Source: an uncultured Dorea sp.
Lineage (GTDB): Bacteria > Bacillota > Clostridia > Lachnospirales > Lachnospiraceae
Direction: 5' to 3'
Length of the DNA: 30,153 nucleotides
Assembly: GCA_900550865.1 (NCBI GenBank)
Contig: URTM01000031.1
Location: 1 to 30,153, forward strand
Under the pieces are notes generated by a model. The model made no database searches. It saw nothing but the letters and a program-made list of their open reading frames with translations, and was not told where the DNA came from. The position numbers were made by a program, and so were the translations under genes. Each line of letters starts with the position of its first letter. Within the stretch, counting starts at the first letter, position 1. Positions 24,867 through 30,153 of the stretch are shown here, piece after piece.

Positions 24867-24897
24867 TTTTAACGATAAGTCCGAGCTATCGTTAAAA
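24867..24897. repeat. 11-bp inverted repeat downstream of the abiF remnant
   Basis: TTTTAACGATA (24867-24877) and TATCGTTAAAA (24887-24897) with a 9-bp spacer. Neither strand has a clear T run after it, so it is not an obvious intrinsic terminator. GCTCG at 24858-24862 can alternatively pair with CGAGC at 24882-24886 in the spacer. Confidence 0.6.
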
Positions 24898-24963
24898 AGT
24901 GTAATGTCTTGCAACCGGAAGTTACTCATCCGTATCCATCCACATCATCACTGGTTTCACGCT

Positions 24964-25140
24964 CTATTTCTTTGTATTCGATATTCTAAAAAGATGTTTA
25001 TATCCTCCCATAAGAGGGAAATATCCTATTTGGCGTAACATCTCTTCTGCATATTCTCTGTCTTTTATTTTTATTCCCTTTTCATCACTGATCCAGGAAA
25101 CCTGGTCACTAAAAGAAGAGAATTTTTTCGGTGTCTGCAT
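24964..25140 (-). pseudogene. Truncated Abi_2 / AbiF-type abortive-infection protein
   Basis: Only 58 codons remain of a protein normally about 300 residues long. They match the N terminus of Abi_2 proteins (Pfam PF07751 family, AbiD/AbiF): a KKFSSFSDQVSWI start, then GIKIKDREYAEEMLRQIGYF, then MGGYKHLF and NTKK, where the stop TAG falls. The HEPN-type RNase half with its RxxxxH motif is lost, so no toxic RNase activity is expected. ATG 25140 is chosen because AAGGAGA lies upstream; the longer open frame to 25224 runs through the RNA gene. It sits directly behind the terminator of the structured RNA 25155-25225, the arrangement of RNA-antitoxin systems. Confidence 0.8.
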
Positions 25141-25154
25141 CTCATTTCTCCTTA

Positions 25155-25225
25155 AAACAAAAGAGGGAGAGACCCGCAGGCTCTCCCCCGCCTGTAGGCT
25201 TCGCAAGTTTCTACAGAACGACACT
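25155..25225 (-). ncRNA. Structured small RNA before the abiF remnant (candidate abiF RNA / antitoxin)
   Basis: A transcript from near 25225 on the minus strand folds into hairpin 1, CTGTAG (25216-25211) with CTACAG (25197-25192) enclosing CTT-GCG-AAG, and hairpin 2, GGGAGAG (25187-25181) with CTCTCCC (25171-25165), followed by TCTTTTGTTTT as an intrinsic terminator. An alternative H-type pseudoknot is possible: CAGGC (25194-25190) with GCCTG (25181-25177), and GGGAGA (25187-25182) with TCTCCC (25170-25165). Established background: an abiF RNA motif is reported next to Abi_2 genes, and such RNAs have been described as antitoxins of AbiF RNases related to Cas13. That this RNA belongs to that class is inference from position and fold. 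Confidence 0.7.
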
Positions 25226-25231
25226 GAGCTT

Positions 25232-25260
25232 AGTATACGTCATTTCAAATCTCCTGTCAA
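25232..25260 (-). promoter_or_regulatory. Consensus promoter of the structured RNA
   Basis: Minus strand TTGACA (25260-25255), exactly 17 bp, TATACT (25237-25232). One of the best promoters in the window, as expected for a highly transcribed small RNA. Start predicted near 25225. Confidence 0.88.
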
Positions 25261-25300
25261 CACGCCAAAACATTCTTAGCCATACCCTCTCAGAAATATT

Positions 25301-25606
25301 CTATGCTGTTTTTTTCTTCAGCTGCTTCTGTTCTTTGGTAAACTCTCCTTCCTGAAGAAGGGTGTCATAACTGCCTTTTATCATTCTTGTACGAATGAGC
25401 AGATTCACTCCGACAGCAATTATTATAAGCAACATGCCTATCCTTTCTTCATCTAACTCGTCTTTTAACAGATAATCCGTGCTGACACCAAAAAGTTCTG
25501 ACATCTGAAGAATCCTTTGCAAATCCGGAATCGCACCTGCACTTTCCCATTTTGATACTGCCTGTCTGGATACTCCTAACTGATTTGCCAGGTCTTCCAG
25601 TAACAA
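25301..25606 (-). pseudogene. Remnant of an XRE-type helix-turn-helix regulator with membrane helix
   Basis: The frame contains the XRE recognition region (DLANQLGVSRQAVSKWESAG, then VSTDYLLKDE), then jumps to a membrane helix (GMLLIIIAVGVNLLIRTRMI) and KGSYDTLLQEGEFTKEQKQL, ending at TAG. In intact relatives, as I recall them, a first helix with a start codon precedes this, about 40-80 residues lie between the HTH and the membrane helix, and more helices follow. Here the first codon is at best a TTG without a ribosome site, preceded by an A+T-rich run with an in-frame TGA. It looks truncated at both ends with an internal deletion and is probably not functional. Confidence 0.65.
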
Positions 25607-25633
25607 AATGCAATAATTTTTTAATCACTTTTT

Positions 25634-25783
25634 TCAAAAAAGCAAAAAAAATAGAACGTATAGATTATTTCCATACGCTCTATCACGTCTTCCCAGCATG
25701 ATACCTGCTGCAATGGAGCCTCCGATTCCAAGACAGTAACCAACAAGCACCACCTGAATGGTCAAAAATAATTCCTTCTCCAT
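25634..25783 (-). CDS. Small membrane peptide of 49 residues, unknown
   Basis: A frame too short for routine gene calling begins with ATG at 25783, 24 bp after the lipoprotein stop, with AAGGAA about 11 nt upstream. It encodes one hydrophobic segment (LFLTIQVVLVGYCLGIGGSI), a charged GRRDR, and a hydrophobic tail encoded by the T-rich end of a terminator hairpin (25644-25681). Reading through the terminator is odd, so the natural C terminus may be lost, with the frame now running into the hairpin. It could be co-transcribed with the lipoprotein. I recognise no family. Confidence 0.4.
   Translation of the reverse strand: MEKELFLTIQVVLVGYCLGIGGSIAAGIMLGRRDRAYGNNLYVLFFLLF
25644..25681 (-). terminator. 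Intrinsic terminator after the lipoprotein operon
   Basis: Minus strand AGAGCGTATGG (25681-25671) pairs with CTATACGTTCT (25663-25653), including G-U pairs, around a 7-nt loop; one A and then eight T follow (25651-25644). Strong terminator for transcripts from the lipoprotein gene, and a barrier before the XRE remnant. Confidence 0.85.
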
Positions 25784-25807
25784 CCAGGTGATTTCCTTAA
25801 AAACAGA

Positions 25808-27865
25808 TCATTTATTTCCGAGAATAACCGCTATCTTAATTTCTTTTTCTGTATCACTAAGATCAAATTCTCCTCCATCTTCTACCATAACATGCACTTC
25901 ATATAATGTATCCTCTGTAAGTTTATCCGGCACTGTATTGTCTTCTTCCTGAACATGCCATAACTCTGCAGGAACTTCTTTTAATTTATTCTCTTTATCA
26001 TATGCATATAATGTAAATGTATCTGCTTCTCCTGCAATTCCTTTCATTCGTATTGCCACAGTAGTATTTGGATGTACATTTTCTACAGTAATCGTATTCA
26101 GCCATCCTGCAACACTTCCTTTCCCGCCGGCTTCTGTAAATTCTTCTTGTGTTAGTACATTTCTCTTTGCCTTGTCTAAATCTACTTTTCGATAAGGCAT
26201 CTCCGGCAGATAAACAAATCTGTCCTGCAATCTTAAGAGCTCCAGATATCCGGTCGGGCAATATAATGTATTTCCACTATTTCCTGCATACATGCCGATT
26301 GCCATATTGTTGTATCCCGGTTTATCTGAGACATCCATTGTAAATACTGTCTCTCCTGTTTCAAAATCTAACATGATGAATTGCCACATGCCACTTTCCA
26401 TATCCTGAACATAACCATAAATATAACCTGTCGCTGTAGAAAGCTTCATCATAGATGTATCACGTATATCGTCTCTGCACCAGATACTCTTCATTTCATA
26501 TCCGTCTTTTGTCTTGATGGTATCAACACGCTCTACTCCCGGCGCGACCATCTTATTTCCCTGCTTCAACCAGTTTACATCGTAAATATTTTCATAGGTC
26601 TGTATAGAAGAATCGTTGTCTGCGTCCGCAAGTTTTGCACTTCCGGCTCCAAACCAGTTACATACGATTGTGCTGACTGTGCCTTCTCCGTTATCATATA
26701 CCATTGCTGAATTTTCTACCGACACCTGCATATTTTCCGGAAGCTCATCGATTACCGGCATGCTTGCCATTATTTCCCCGGTCTTCATATCTAATGCCAA
26801 CAGATTTACCGGATCCTGATTGTCTGTAAACATAACTAATTTGCTTGTCAGAGATGGTGAACATCCACCTCCCCAGGCAAGACCTCCGCCTGTAGTTTCA
26901 TCTCCTTCTTTGCTGTCTTTCGCTCCCACGCTTTCATATGGGGTACTCCACTGTACCTGTACACCGTCTTTTGCATTTAATAAATAACAATTTTGATTCG
27001 TTAATATAACTGCACCTTCCTTTGACGATGCAATCCCATTCTCTGCACCTTCTCCAGGCTCCAATTCATATACAAATGTAGATTCTTTCAGATCAACATT
27101 TTCTCCCTTTAGGATGGCATCAATTGCTGCCCTTGAAATGTATCCCATTGCACCTTGCTGTTTACGTTCCGGATAAATACGGAAACCGCCTGTAGCAAAC
27201 CACAAATTCCCTTCATAGTCAAAAACTACAGATAATAAGTTCTGATCCAATGTTTTTCCTGTAATTTCTTCTGCCGCTGCTTTAATATCAATATCCAGCA
27301 CTTTTTCAAATTCCGGAAGGACATTTCCCGCATCATCTGTTGCTTTCAGCATAAGCACATGGTTGTTGCTTGTCGGACATACCAGGCGATTGCTCTCATC
27401 TACGAATGAATATGAGCTTTGTATCACATATCCACCGCCATCATGCTTCGCCGGTGAAAAATAACCTTCTGTCTGTGCTTCATCCGCATTAATATCACGA
27501 ATAGCCAGTCCTCCTTGCAACGGAACAACAGCATGTCCATATGTATCAAAAAATACCGCCGGAGATGCATTTGGATTTACCTTTTCATAAGAAACATTAA
27601 TCTCCGGATAAATATCAACCGGCAAAACTTCATCTGTCGTATCTGAATTATAACAGTCGTGATGAATATTGGCATCACTCTTTGCCATATATGGATTATC
27701 GTCAATTGCTTTTGCCGTAAGCGGTTTAATTGGAACAACTGCATTTTCTTTTGTTGTCTTCTGCTCTGATTTTGCCTTCTCTGTCTTTGGTGCACCATTT
27801 GCACATCCCGATGTGATCGTAGCTGCAGATATAATAAACGCTAATAGTATTTTTCTTCCTTTCAT
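25808..27865 (-). CDS. Large secreted lipoprotein, beta-propeller-like, function unknown
   Basis: A 685-residue protein with a clear lipoprotein signal: MKGRKI, hydrophobic LLAFIISAATI and lipobox TSGC with Cys21, so it should be anchored to the outer face of the membrane. A Lys/Glu/Thr-rich linker (about 25-50) follows. The body has repeated beta-strand-like segments with recurring patterns such as VVFDYEGNLWFATGG, LALDMKTGEIMASMP and FIMLDFETGETVFTM, resembling PQQ- or SMP-30-type propeller blades; no catalytic motif is evident. The last 130 residues look like a separate beta domain. AGGAGG precedes the ATG. It has its own promoter with upstream direct repeats and a terminator about 130 bp past the stop. 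Confidence 0.85.
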   Translation of the reverse strand: MKGRKILLAFIISAATITSGCANGAPKTEKAKSEQKTTKENAVVPIKPLTAKAIDDNPYMAKSDANIHHDCYNSDTTDEVLPVDIYPEINVSYEKVNPNASPAVFFDTYGHAVVPLQGGLAIRDINADEAQTEGYFSPAKHDGGGYVIQSSYSFVDESNRLVCPTSNNHVLMLKATDDAGNVLPEFEKVLDIDIKAAAEEITGKTLDQNLLSVVFDYEGNLWFATGGFRIYPERKQQGAMGYISRAAIDAILKGENVDLKESTFVYELEPGEGAENGIASSKEGAVILTNQNCYLLNAKDGVQVQWSTPYESVGAKDSKEGDETTGGGLAWGGGCSPSLTSKLVMFTDNQDPVNLLALDMKTGEIMASMPVIDELPENMQVSVENSAMVYDNGEGTVSTIVCNWFGAGSAKLADADNDSSIQTYENIYDVNWLKQGNKMVAPGVERVDTIKTKDGYEMKSIWCRDDIRDTSMMKLSTATGYIYGYVQDMESGMWQFIMLDFETGETVFTMDVSDKPGYNNMAIGMYAGNSGNTLYCPTGYLELLRLQDRFVYLPEMPYRKVDLDKAKRNVLTQEEFTEAGGKGSVAGWLNTITVENVHPNTTVAIRMKGIAGEADTFTLYAYDKENKLKEVPAELWHVQEEDNTVPDKLTEDTLYEVHVMVEDGGEFDLSDTEKEIKIAVILGNK

Positions 27866-27909
27866 TTATACTTTCCTCCTTTTTCCATCCTTTGTCATCT
27901 ACTGCTTTT

Positions 27910-27937
27910 ATTATAAAAAAACACTTCTCGTTTTCAA
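27910..27937 (-). promoter_or_regulatory. Promoter of the lipoprotein gene
   Basis: Minus strand TTGAAA (27937-27932), 16 bp, TATAAT (27915-27910), about 45 bp before the ATG. The direct repeats at 27947-27976 lie just upstream of the -35 box. Confidence 0.65.
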
Positions 27938-27946
27938 TCGCTCTGT

Positions 27947-27976
27947 CACGAATAGTCAAAAAATAGCACGAATTGT
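27947..27976 (-). promoter_or_regulatory. Direct repeats before the lipoprotein promoter (activator-type site)
   Basis: On the minus strand ACAATTCGTG (27976-27967) and ACTATTCGTG (27956-27947) share ATTCGTG with a 20-bp period, and the nearer copy ends about 10 bp from the -35. Two same-face repeats upstream of a -35 box resemble LytTR-type activator sites (which usually have 21-22 bp periods). No LytTR gene is in the window. Confidence 0.45.
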
Positions 27977-28008
27977 AAATCCACCCCGTAGTTTGTCTAT
28001 ATGTTTTA

Positions 28009-28068
28009 TTACAAAATAAACGCATTGTCTTTTTCAATTAGCGATTCCAAAATATCTGATGTTGACAT
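28009..28068 (-). CDS. Possible 19-residue peptide gene
   Basis: ATG at 28068 with AAGGAGG 6-7 nt upstream opens a 19-codon frame (MSTSDILESLIEKDNAFIL) that ends in TAA, with a plausible extended -10 (TGTTATCTT) further upstream. The ribosome site is as good as that of any real gene here, so it is probably translated. It may be a signalling or leader peptide, or the stub of a longer gene. The direct repeats and lipoprotein promoter begin about 30 bp after its stop. Confidence 0.4.
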   Translation of the reverse strand: MSTSDILESLIEKDNAFIL

Positions 28069-28123
28069 AGTTGTCCTCCTTATCCTTGCAGAAGTAAAAG
28101 ATAACACAGCCGAATAATTTCAC

Positions 28124-28173
28124 AAAAAAGCGACAGTCTGATTTACATTTTGTATTTCAGGAAACTGCCGCTT
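28124..28173 (-). terminator. Terminator of the 44-residue small gene
   Basis: Minus strand AAGCGGCAGT (28173-28164) pairs with ACTGTCGCTT (28137-28128) including one G-U pair, 26-nt loop, followed by four more T. The 5' arm overlaps the last codons of the gene 28157-28291. Confidence 0.75.
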
Positions 28174-28291
28174 CTTTTTCTTCCTTATTCTGTTTTTCTT
28201 CCTCCAACTCCCGGAGGACTTCTTCGCCGTACTTATCAATCATCCGTACCAGAAAATCAATGCACCGCTCAAATTCAATATTCTGTTGCAT
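28157..28291 (-). CDS. Small hydrophilic protein of 44 residues, unknown
   Basis: ATG 28291 follows GGGAGGAG by 4 nt, a strong ribosome site, and the frame ends at TGA within a terminator stem, so it has all marks of a complete tiny gene. The first 30 residues (FERCIDFLVRMIDKYGEEVL) should form an amphipathic helix; the tail is Glu/Lys-rich (EEEKQNKEEKE). It reminds me of small accessory proteins in Firmicutes conjugative elements, but I cannot name a family. It is divergent from the 54-residue gene at 28476, with an inverted repeat between them. Confidence 0.6.
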   Translation of the reverse strand: MQQNIEFERCIDFLVRMIDKYGEEVLRELEEEKQNKEEKEAAVS

Positions 28292-28360
28292 AAGCTCCTC
28301 CCGTTATTGTTTTGATCTGAGCTTATTTTACAGAACCTGCCGGAAAACCACATTGAATAG

Positions 28361-28390
28361 AAATTGATTGTAAATTGACACAATCAATTT
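28361..28390. repeat. 10-bp perfect inverted repeat between two divergent small genes
   Basis: AAATTGATTG (28361-28370) and CAATCAATTT (28381-28390) with a 10-bp spacer. Half sites are 20 bp apart, two helical turns. It lies upstream of the plus-strand promoter and over the likely minus-strand promoter, so an operator is the simplest reading. Confidence 0.6.
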
Positions 28391-28408
28391 AAAAATATCC
28401 GCATTTTC

Positions 28409-28437
28409 TTGAATCGAATATATGTTCGTGTTATGAT
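28409..28437 (+). promoter_or_regulatory. Promoter of the 54-residue small gene
   Basis: TTGAAT (28409-28414), 17 bp, TATGAT (28432-28437), with TG one base before the -10. Start predicted near 28444, 32 nt before the TTG start codon. Confidence 0.75.
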
Positions 28438-28475
28438 AGATATACTTAATCTTAACTACGAAAGGGGAATTTCTA

Positions 28476-28640
28476 TTGAATCGATGCGATTTTTCTTCTA
28501 TTAGCACTTGCTTAAAAAATCATATCAGCGAAAGTAATCAAATGAGTCAGCCTGATTTTTTATACGAATTATTTGAAGATTTTATGGATGATCCAGCAAA
28601 TCGGCATTTCTCTGGCAAGAGCCATCCTAGACTCAAATAA
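28476..28640 (+). CDS. Small acidic protein of 54 residues, unknown
   Basis: A complete short gene: consensus promoter, AAGGGG 8 nt before a TTG start codon, 54 codons, TAA stop and a G+C-rich terminator hairpin 19 bp later. The product has a cysteine-containing N terminus (MNRCDFSSISTCL), an acidic helix-prone middle (DFLYELFEDFMDDP) and a basic tail (HFSGKSHPRLK). No transmembrane segment or known domain is seen. Translation from TTG is inferred from the ribosome site; the internal ATG at codon 23 has none. Its divergent neighbour is equally small, suggesting a two-gene regulatory or mobile-element remnant module. Confidence 0.55.
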   Translation: MNRCDFSSISTCLKNHISESNQMSQPDFLYELFEDFMDDPANRHFSGKSHPRLK

Positions 28641-28658
28641 TAAACTGACATAATTATA

Positions 28659-28680
28659 CGGCGGACATCTTTGCCCGCCG
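28659..28680 (+). terminator. Terminator of the 54-residue small gene
   Basis: CGGCGG (28659-28664) and CCGCCG (28675-28680) with a 10-nt loop, then ATATTTATTG. The stem is strong and the T run is weak. The remaining bases to 28839 hold nothing I can support. Confidence 0.65.
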
Positions 28681-28839
28681 ATATTTATTGCCAGAACTTT
28701 TCCTAATAATGGTACTAAAGCCCTTATCTATTTTGGGTTATTCCTTTGAAATTTACTCTTTCCGAAATACTCTTCTGAAATATCTACTTTGATTATTTTA
28801 CGTATTTAGACAATTTTTATTTTTTCATGGCTTTCACCC

Positions 28840-29703
28840 CTACATTTTTCCACCATATACTGGAAAGTGACTGCTCTGTCCATAATCCTTAATATGTTTA
28901 AAATTCTTAAGCATTTTCATATCTTCTGGGGATATTTCAAAATCCACCTCTGCATTTGTCCTCATATGTTCCGGATTTCCTGTTTTGGGAAGACTGACTG
29001 CACCTAACTGCAAAGTATATCGAATACAGAGCTGGGGAACGGAAACCCCATATTTCTCTGCTATAACTGCGATTTCCCTCTGATGTAATATCTCTCCATG
29101 TGCAATTGGAGAATATGCTTCAACAATAATGTCTTTACCTTGACAATACTCTACAAGTTCAAGCGGTGTATTACTGATATGAAGAAGTATCTGATTTACC
29201 ATTGGCTTAATCTCACATACCTCAAGAATGTTTTCAATATCACCAATCCGGAAATTTGAAAGACCGATTGCTTTCAGTTTTCCTGCTTTATATGAATCTT
29301 CCAGAGCCTTCCATGCCTCCCTGTTTCCATTCACATAACGGTCTTCACTTTGATTCACTTTTTCCCATGGCTGCGGACTATGAATAATCATCATATCAAG
29401 ATAATCAAGTCCTATCTTTTTGATAGTTTCATCAATACCAGCCATGGCTTCATCGTATGTCTTATGCTCCGCAGCTACTTTTGAAGTTACAAATATTTCA
29501 TCTCTTGGAATACCACAGTTCCTGATTCCTTCACCGACTCCACGCTCGTTTCCATATGCCTGTGCAGTATCAAAATGTCTATAACCGATATTAACTGCTT
29601 CTTTTATCACATCTGCCACTATATCATCACGAATGAACCATGTACCAAGTCCTAACTGAGGTATCTCTATTCCGTTGTTCAATGTCAATACATTATAAAT
29701 CAT
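28840..29703 (-). CDS. Aldo/keto reductase (AKR5-like, 2,5-diketo-gluconate reductase type)
   Basis: A 287-residue NADPH-dependent carbonyl reductase with a TIM barrel. The catalytic tetrad is visible: Asp and Tyr in HFDTAQAYGNERGVG, Lys in FVTSKV, and His in MMIIHSPQPW. The cofactor region is SLPKTGNPEHMRTN near the C terminus. ATG 29703 is preferred over 29724 because GGAG lies 8 nt before it, and the protein then begins MIYNVLTLNNGIEIPQLGLG as relatives do. It starts 20 bp after the stop of another aldo/keto reductase, so the two form an operon. The substrate is unknown. Confidence 0.92.
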   Translation of the reverse strand: MIYNVLTLNNGIEIPQLGLGTWFIRDDIVADVIKEAVNIGYRHFDTAQAYGNERGVGEGIRNCGIPRDEIFVTSKVAAEHKTYDEAMAGIDETIKKIGLDYLDMMIIHSPQPWEKVNQSEDRYVNGNREAWKALEDSYKAGKLKAIGLSNFRIGDIENILEVCEIKPMVNQILLHISNTPLELVEYCQGKDIIVEAYSPIAHGEILHQREIAVIAEKYGVSVPQLCIRYTLQLGAVSLPKTGNPEHMRTNAEVDFEISPEDMKMLKNFKHIKDYGQSSHFPVYGGKM

Positions 29704-29723
29704 CGCATTTTCTCCTTTTCCCA

Positions 29724-30153
29724 TTATTTCTTTTCATCCAGCAAAACAACTCCCTGCTTGGGATTTTTATCAATTGCACCAATGATCTTATGGGGAACAT
29801 ATGGCTCTTCCAGATATGCAATATCCTCGGCAGTTAATTTTATATTAAATGCTCCGGCTGCATCATCTAAATAACTTGTTTTTGTAGCCCCTATAATCGG
29901 CGATACAATCCCCTTTGCCCACTGCCATGCAATAGCAATCTGCGACATTTTGCAGTCATACTTTTCAGCAAGTTCCGCTACGCGTTTTACGATCTTCATA
30001 TCTTCTGTTTCTGTTTTATCATATTTTCCCATAGCAACCCGATCCGTAGTTCCGCGGAGAGAATCTGACTTCCACTGCGGTCTTGCCAGGTGTCCGGCTG
30101 CAAGAGGGCTATATGGCATCAGGGAAACATTCATTTGCTTACAAATCGGTATC
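29724..30153 (-). CDS. Aldo/keto reductase, C-terminal part (cut by window edge)
   Basis: The last 143 codons of a second aldo/keto reductase; the frame is still open at the window end (IPICKQ before the first in-window ATG at 30134), so that ATG is not a true start. The visible part contains SLMPYSPLAAG, an NADPH-binding loop region and IAWQWAKGIVSPIIGATKTS, typical of the longer Tas/YhdN/YajO-type reductases of about 310-330 residues. The catalytic Asp, Tyr, Lys and His lie outside. It is the first visible gene of the tandem reductase operon and differs clearly from its neighbour, so this is not a recent duplication. Confidence 0.88.
   Translation of the reverse strand, partial: IPICKQMNVSLMPYSPLAAGHLARPQWKSDSLRGTTDRVAMGKYDKTETEDMKIVKRVAELAEKYDCKMSQIAIAWQWAKGIVSPIIGATKTSYLDDAAGAFNIKLTAEDIAYLEEPYVPHKIIGAIDKNPKQGVVLLDEKK

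Larger units (their letters stand above)
24639..24963. other. Non-coding gap with two palindromes
   Basis: The 325 bases between the EamA gene and the abiF remnant hold no convincing gene on either strand. They contain the 15-bp palindrome at 24713-24727 and the long inverted repeat at 24867-24897. The deleted part of the abiF-type gene should have lain here; translating the minus strand beyond its stop shows no continuation of the family in any frame I could recognise. Confidence 0.6.

Noticed and set aside
24858..24897. Pseudoknot between GCTCG/CGAGC and the 11-bp repeat
   Set aside because: The two stems would leave no loop to cross the first stem, so they can only be alternatives, not a pseudoknot.
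27726..28037. 103-codon minus-strand frame overlapping the lipoprotein start
   Set aside because: It covers the promoter, repeats and ribosome site of the lipoprotein gene, lacks its own ribosome site, and its composition is not protein-like.
28817..28828. Three-codon frame (ATG AAA AAA TAA) with GGGGTG upstream, just after the first aldo/keto reductase
   Set aside because: Too short to be informative and no longer frame continues; perhaps a stub of a lost gene.

Overview
The window comes from a low-to-moderate G+C Gram-positive gut-type bacterium, most likely a Lachnospiraceae (Clostridia) of the Dorea / Coprococcus / Mediterraneibacter kind. This rests on the clostridial single-chain PurL-PurQ form of FGAM synthase, the NADP-type GdhA, an Nbp35-like Mrp with an N-terminal cysteine cluster, AGGAGG ribosome sites before nearly every gene, consensus TTGACA-N17-TATAAT promoters and many MATE exporters. 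The genus is an inference. No CRISPR array, rRNA, complete insertion sequence or phage module was seen.

Layout. 1-119: the 5' part of a tRNA-Val gene and its promoter, minus strand. 209-5754: gdhA behind a structured leader, then purL, both minus. 5871-7736: a DUF1461-type membrane protein divergent from a LysR regulator. 7756-10834: a tetR-type regulator translationally coupled to a helicase with an N-terminal PD-(D/E)xK-like domain, divergent from glgB (10868-12652). 12758-16322: a tight operon of MATE exporter, ornithine-cyclodeaminase-like enzyme, RidA and Mrp/Nbp35. 16417-21630: a sensor kinase and NarL-type regulator divergent from an ATPase plus two ABC-2 permeases. The gene content and lengths match the Bacillus subtilis LnrJK-LnrLMN (YfiJKLMN) linearmycin/polyene-resistance system. 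21642-24638: PAP2 phosphatase, a second MATE exporter and an EamA transporter. 25808-27865: a large lipoprotein of unknown function. 28009-28640: several very small genes with good ribosome sites, two of them divergent around an inverted repeat. 28840-30153: two tandem aldo/keto reductases, the second cut by the window edge.

The most interesting stretch is 23.5-25.7 kb, a zone of gene decay in which regulatory DNA outlives its genes. (1) A consensus promoter (TTGACA-N17-TATACT) drives a short structured RNA of about 70 nt that ends in an intrinsic terminator and lies directly before the first 58 codons of an Abi_2/AbiF-type abortive-infection protein; the rest of that protein is gone. This looks like an orphaned RNA antitoxin, the abiF RNA motif type, with a broken toxin. 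(2) The second MATE exporter is preceded by a perfect 20-bp palindrome overlapping its -10 box and by a 44-codon reading frame that resembles the start of a MarR regulator and overlaps the MATE start by ATGA: a gutted repressor with its operator intact. (3) An XRE-type helix-turn-helix gene has lost its start, its middle and its end.

Other points to check are the gdhA leader, where an intrinsic terminator and alternative pairings lie between a consensus promoter and the gene, and the divergent small-gene module at 28.1-28.7 kb.
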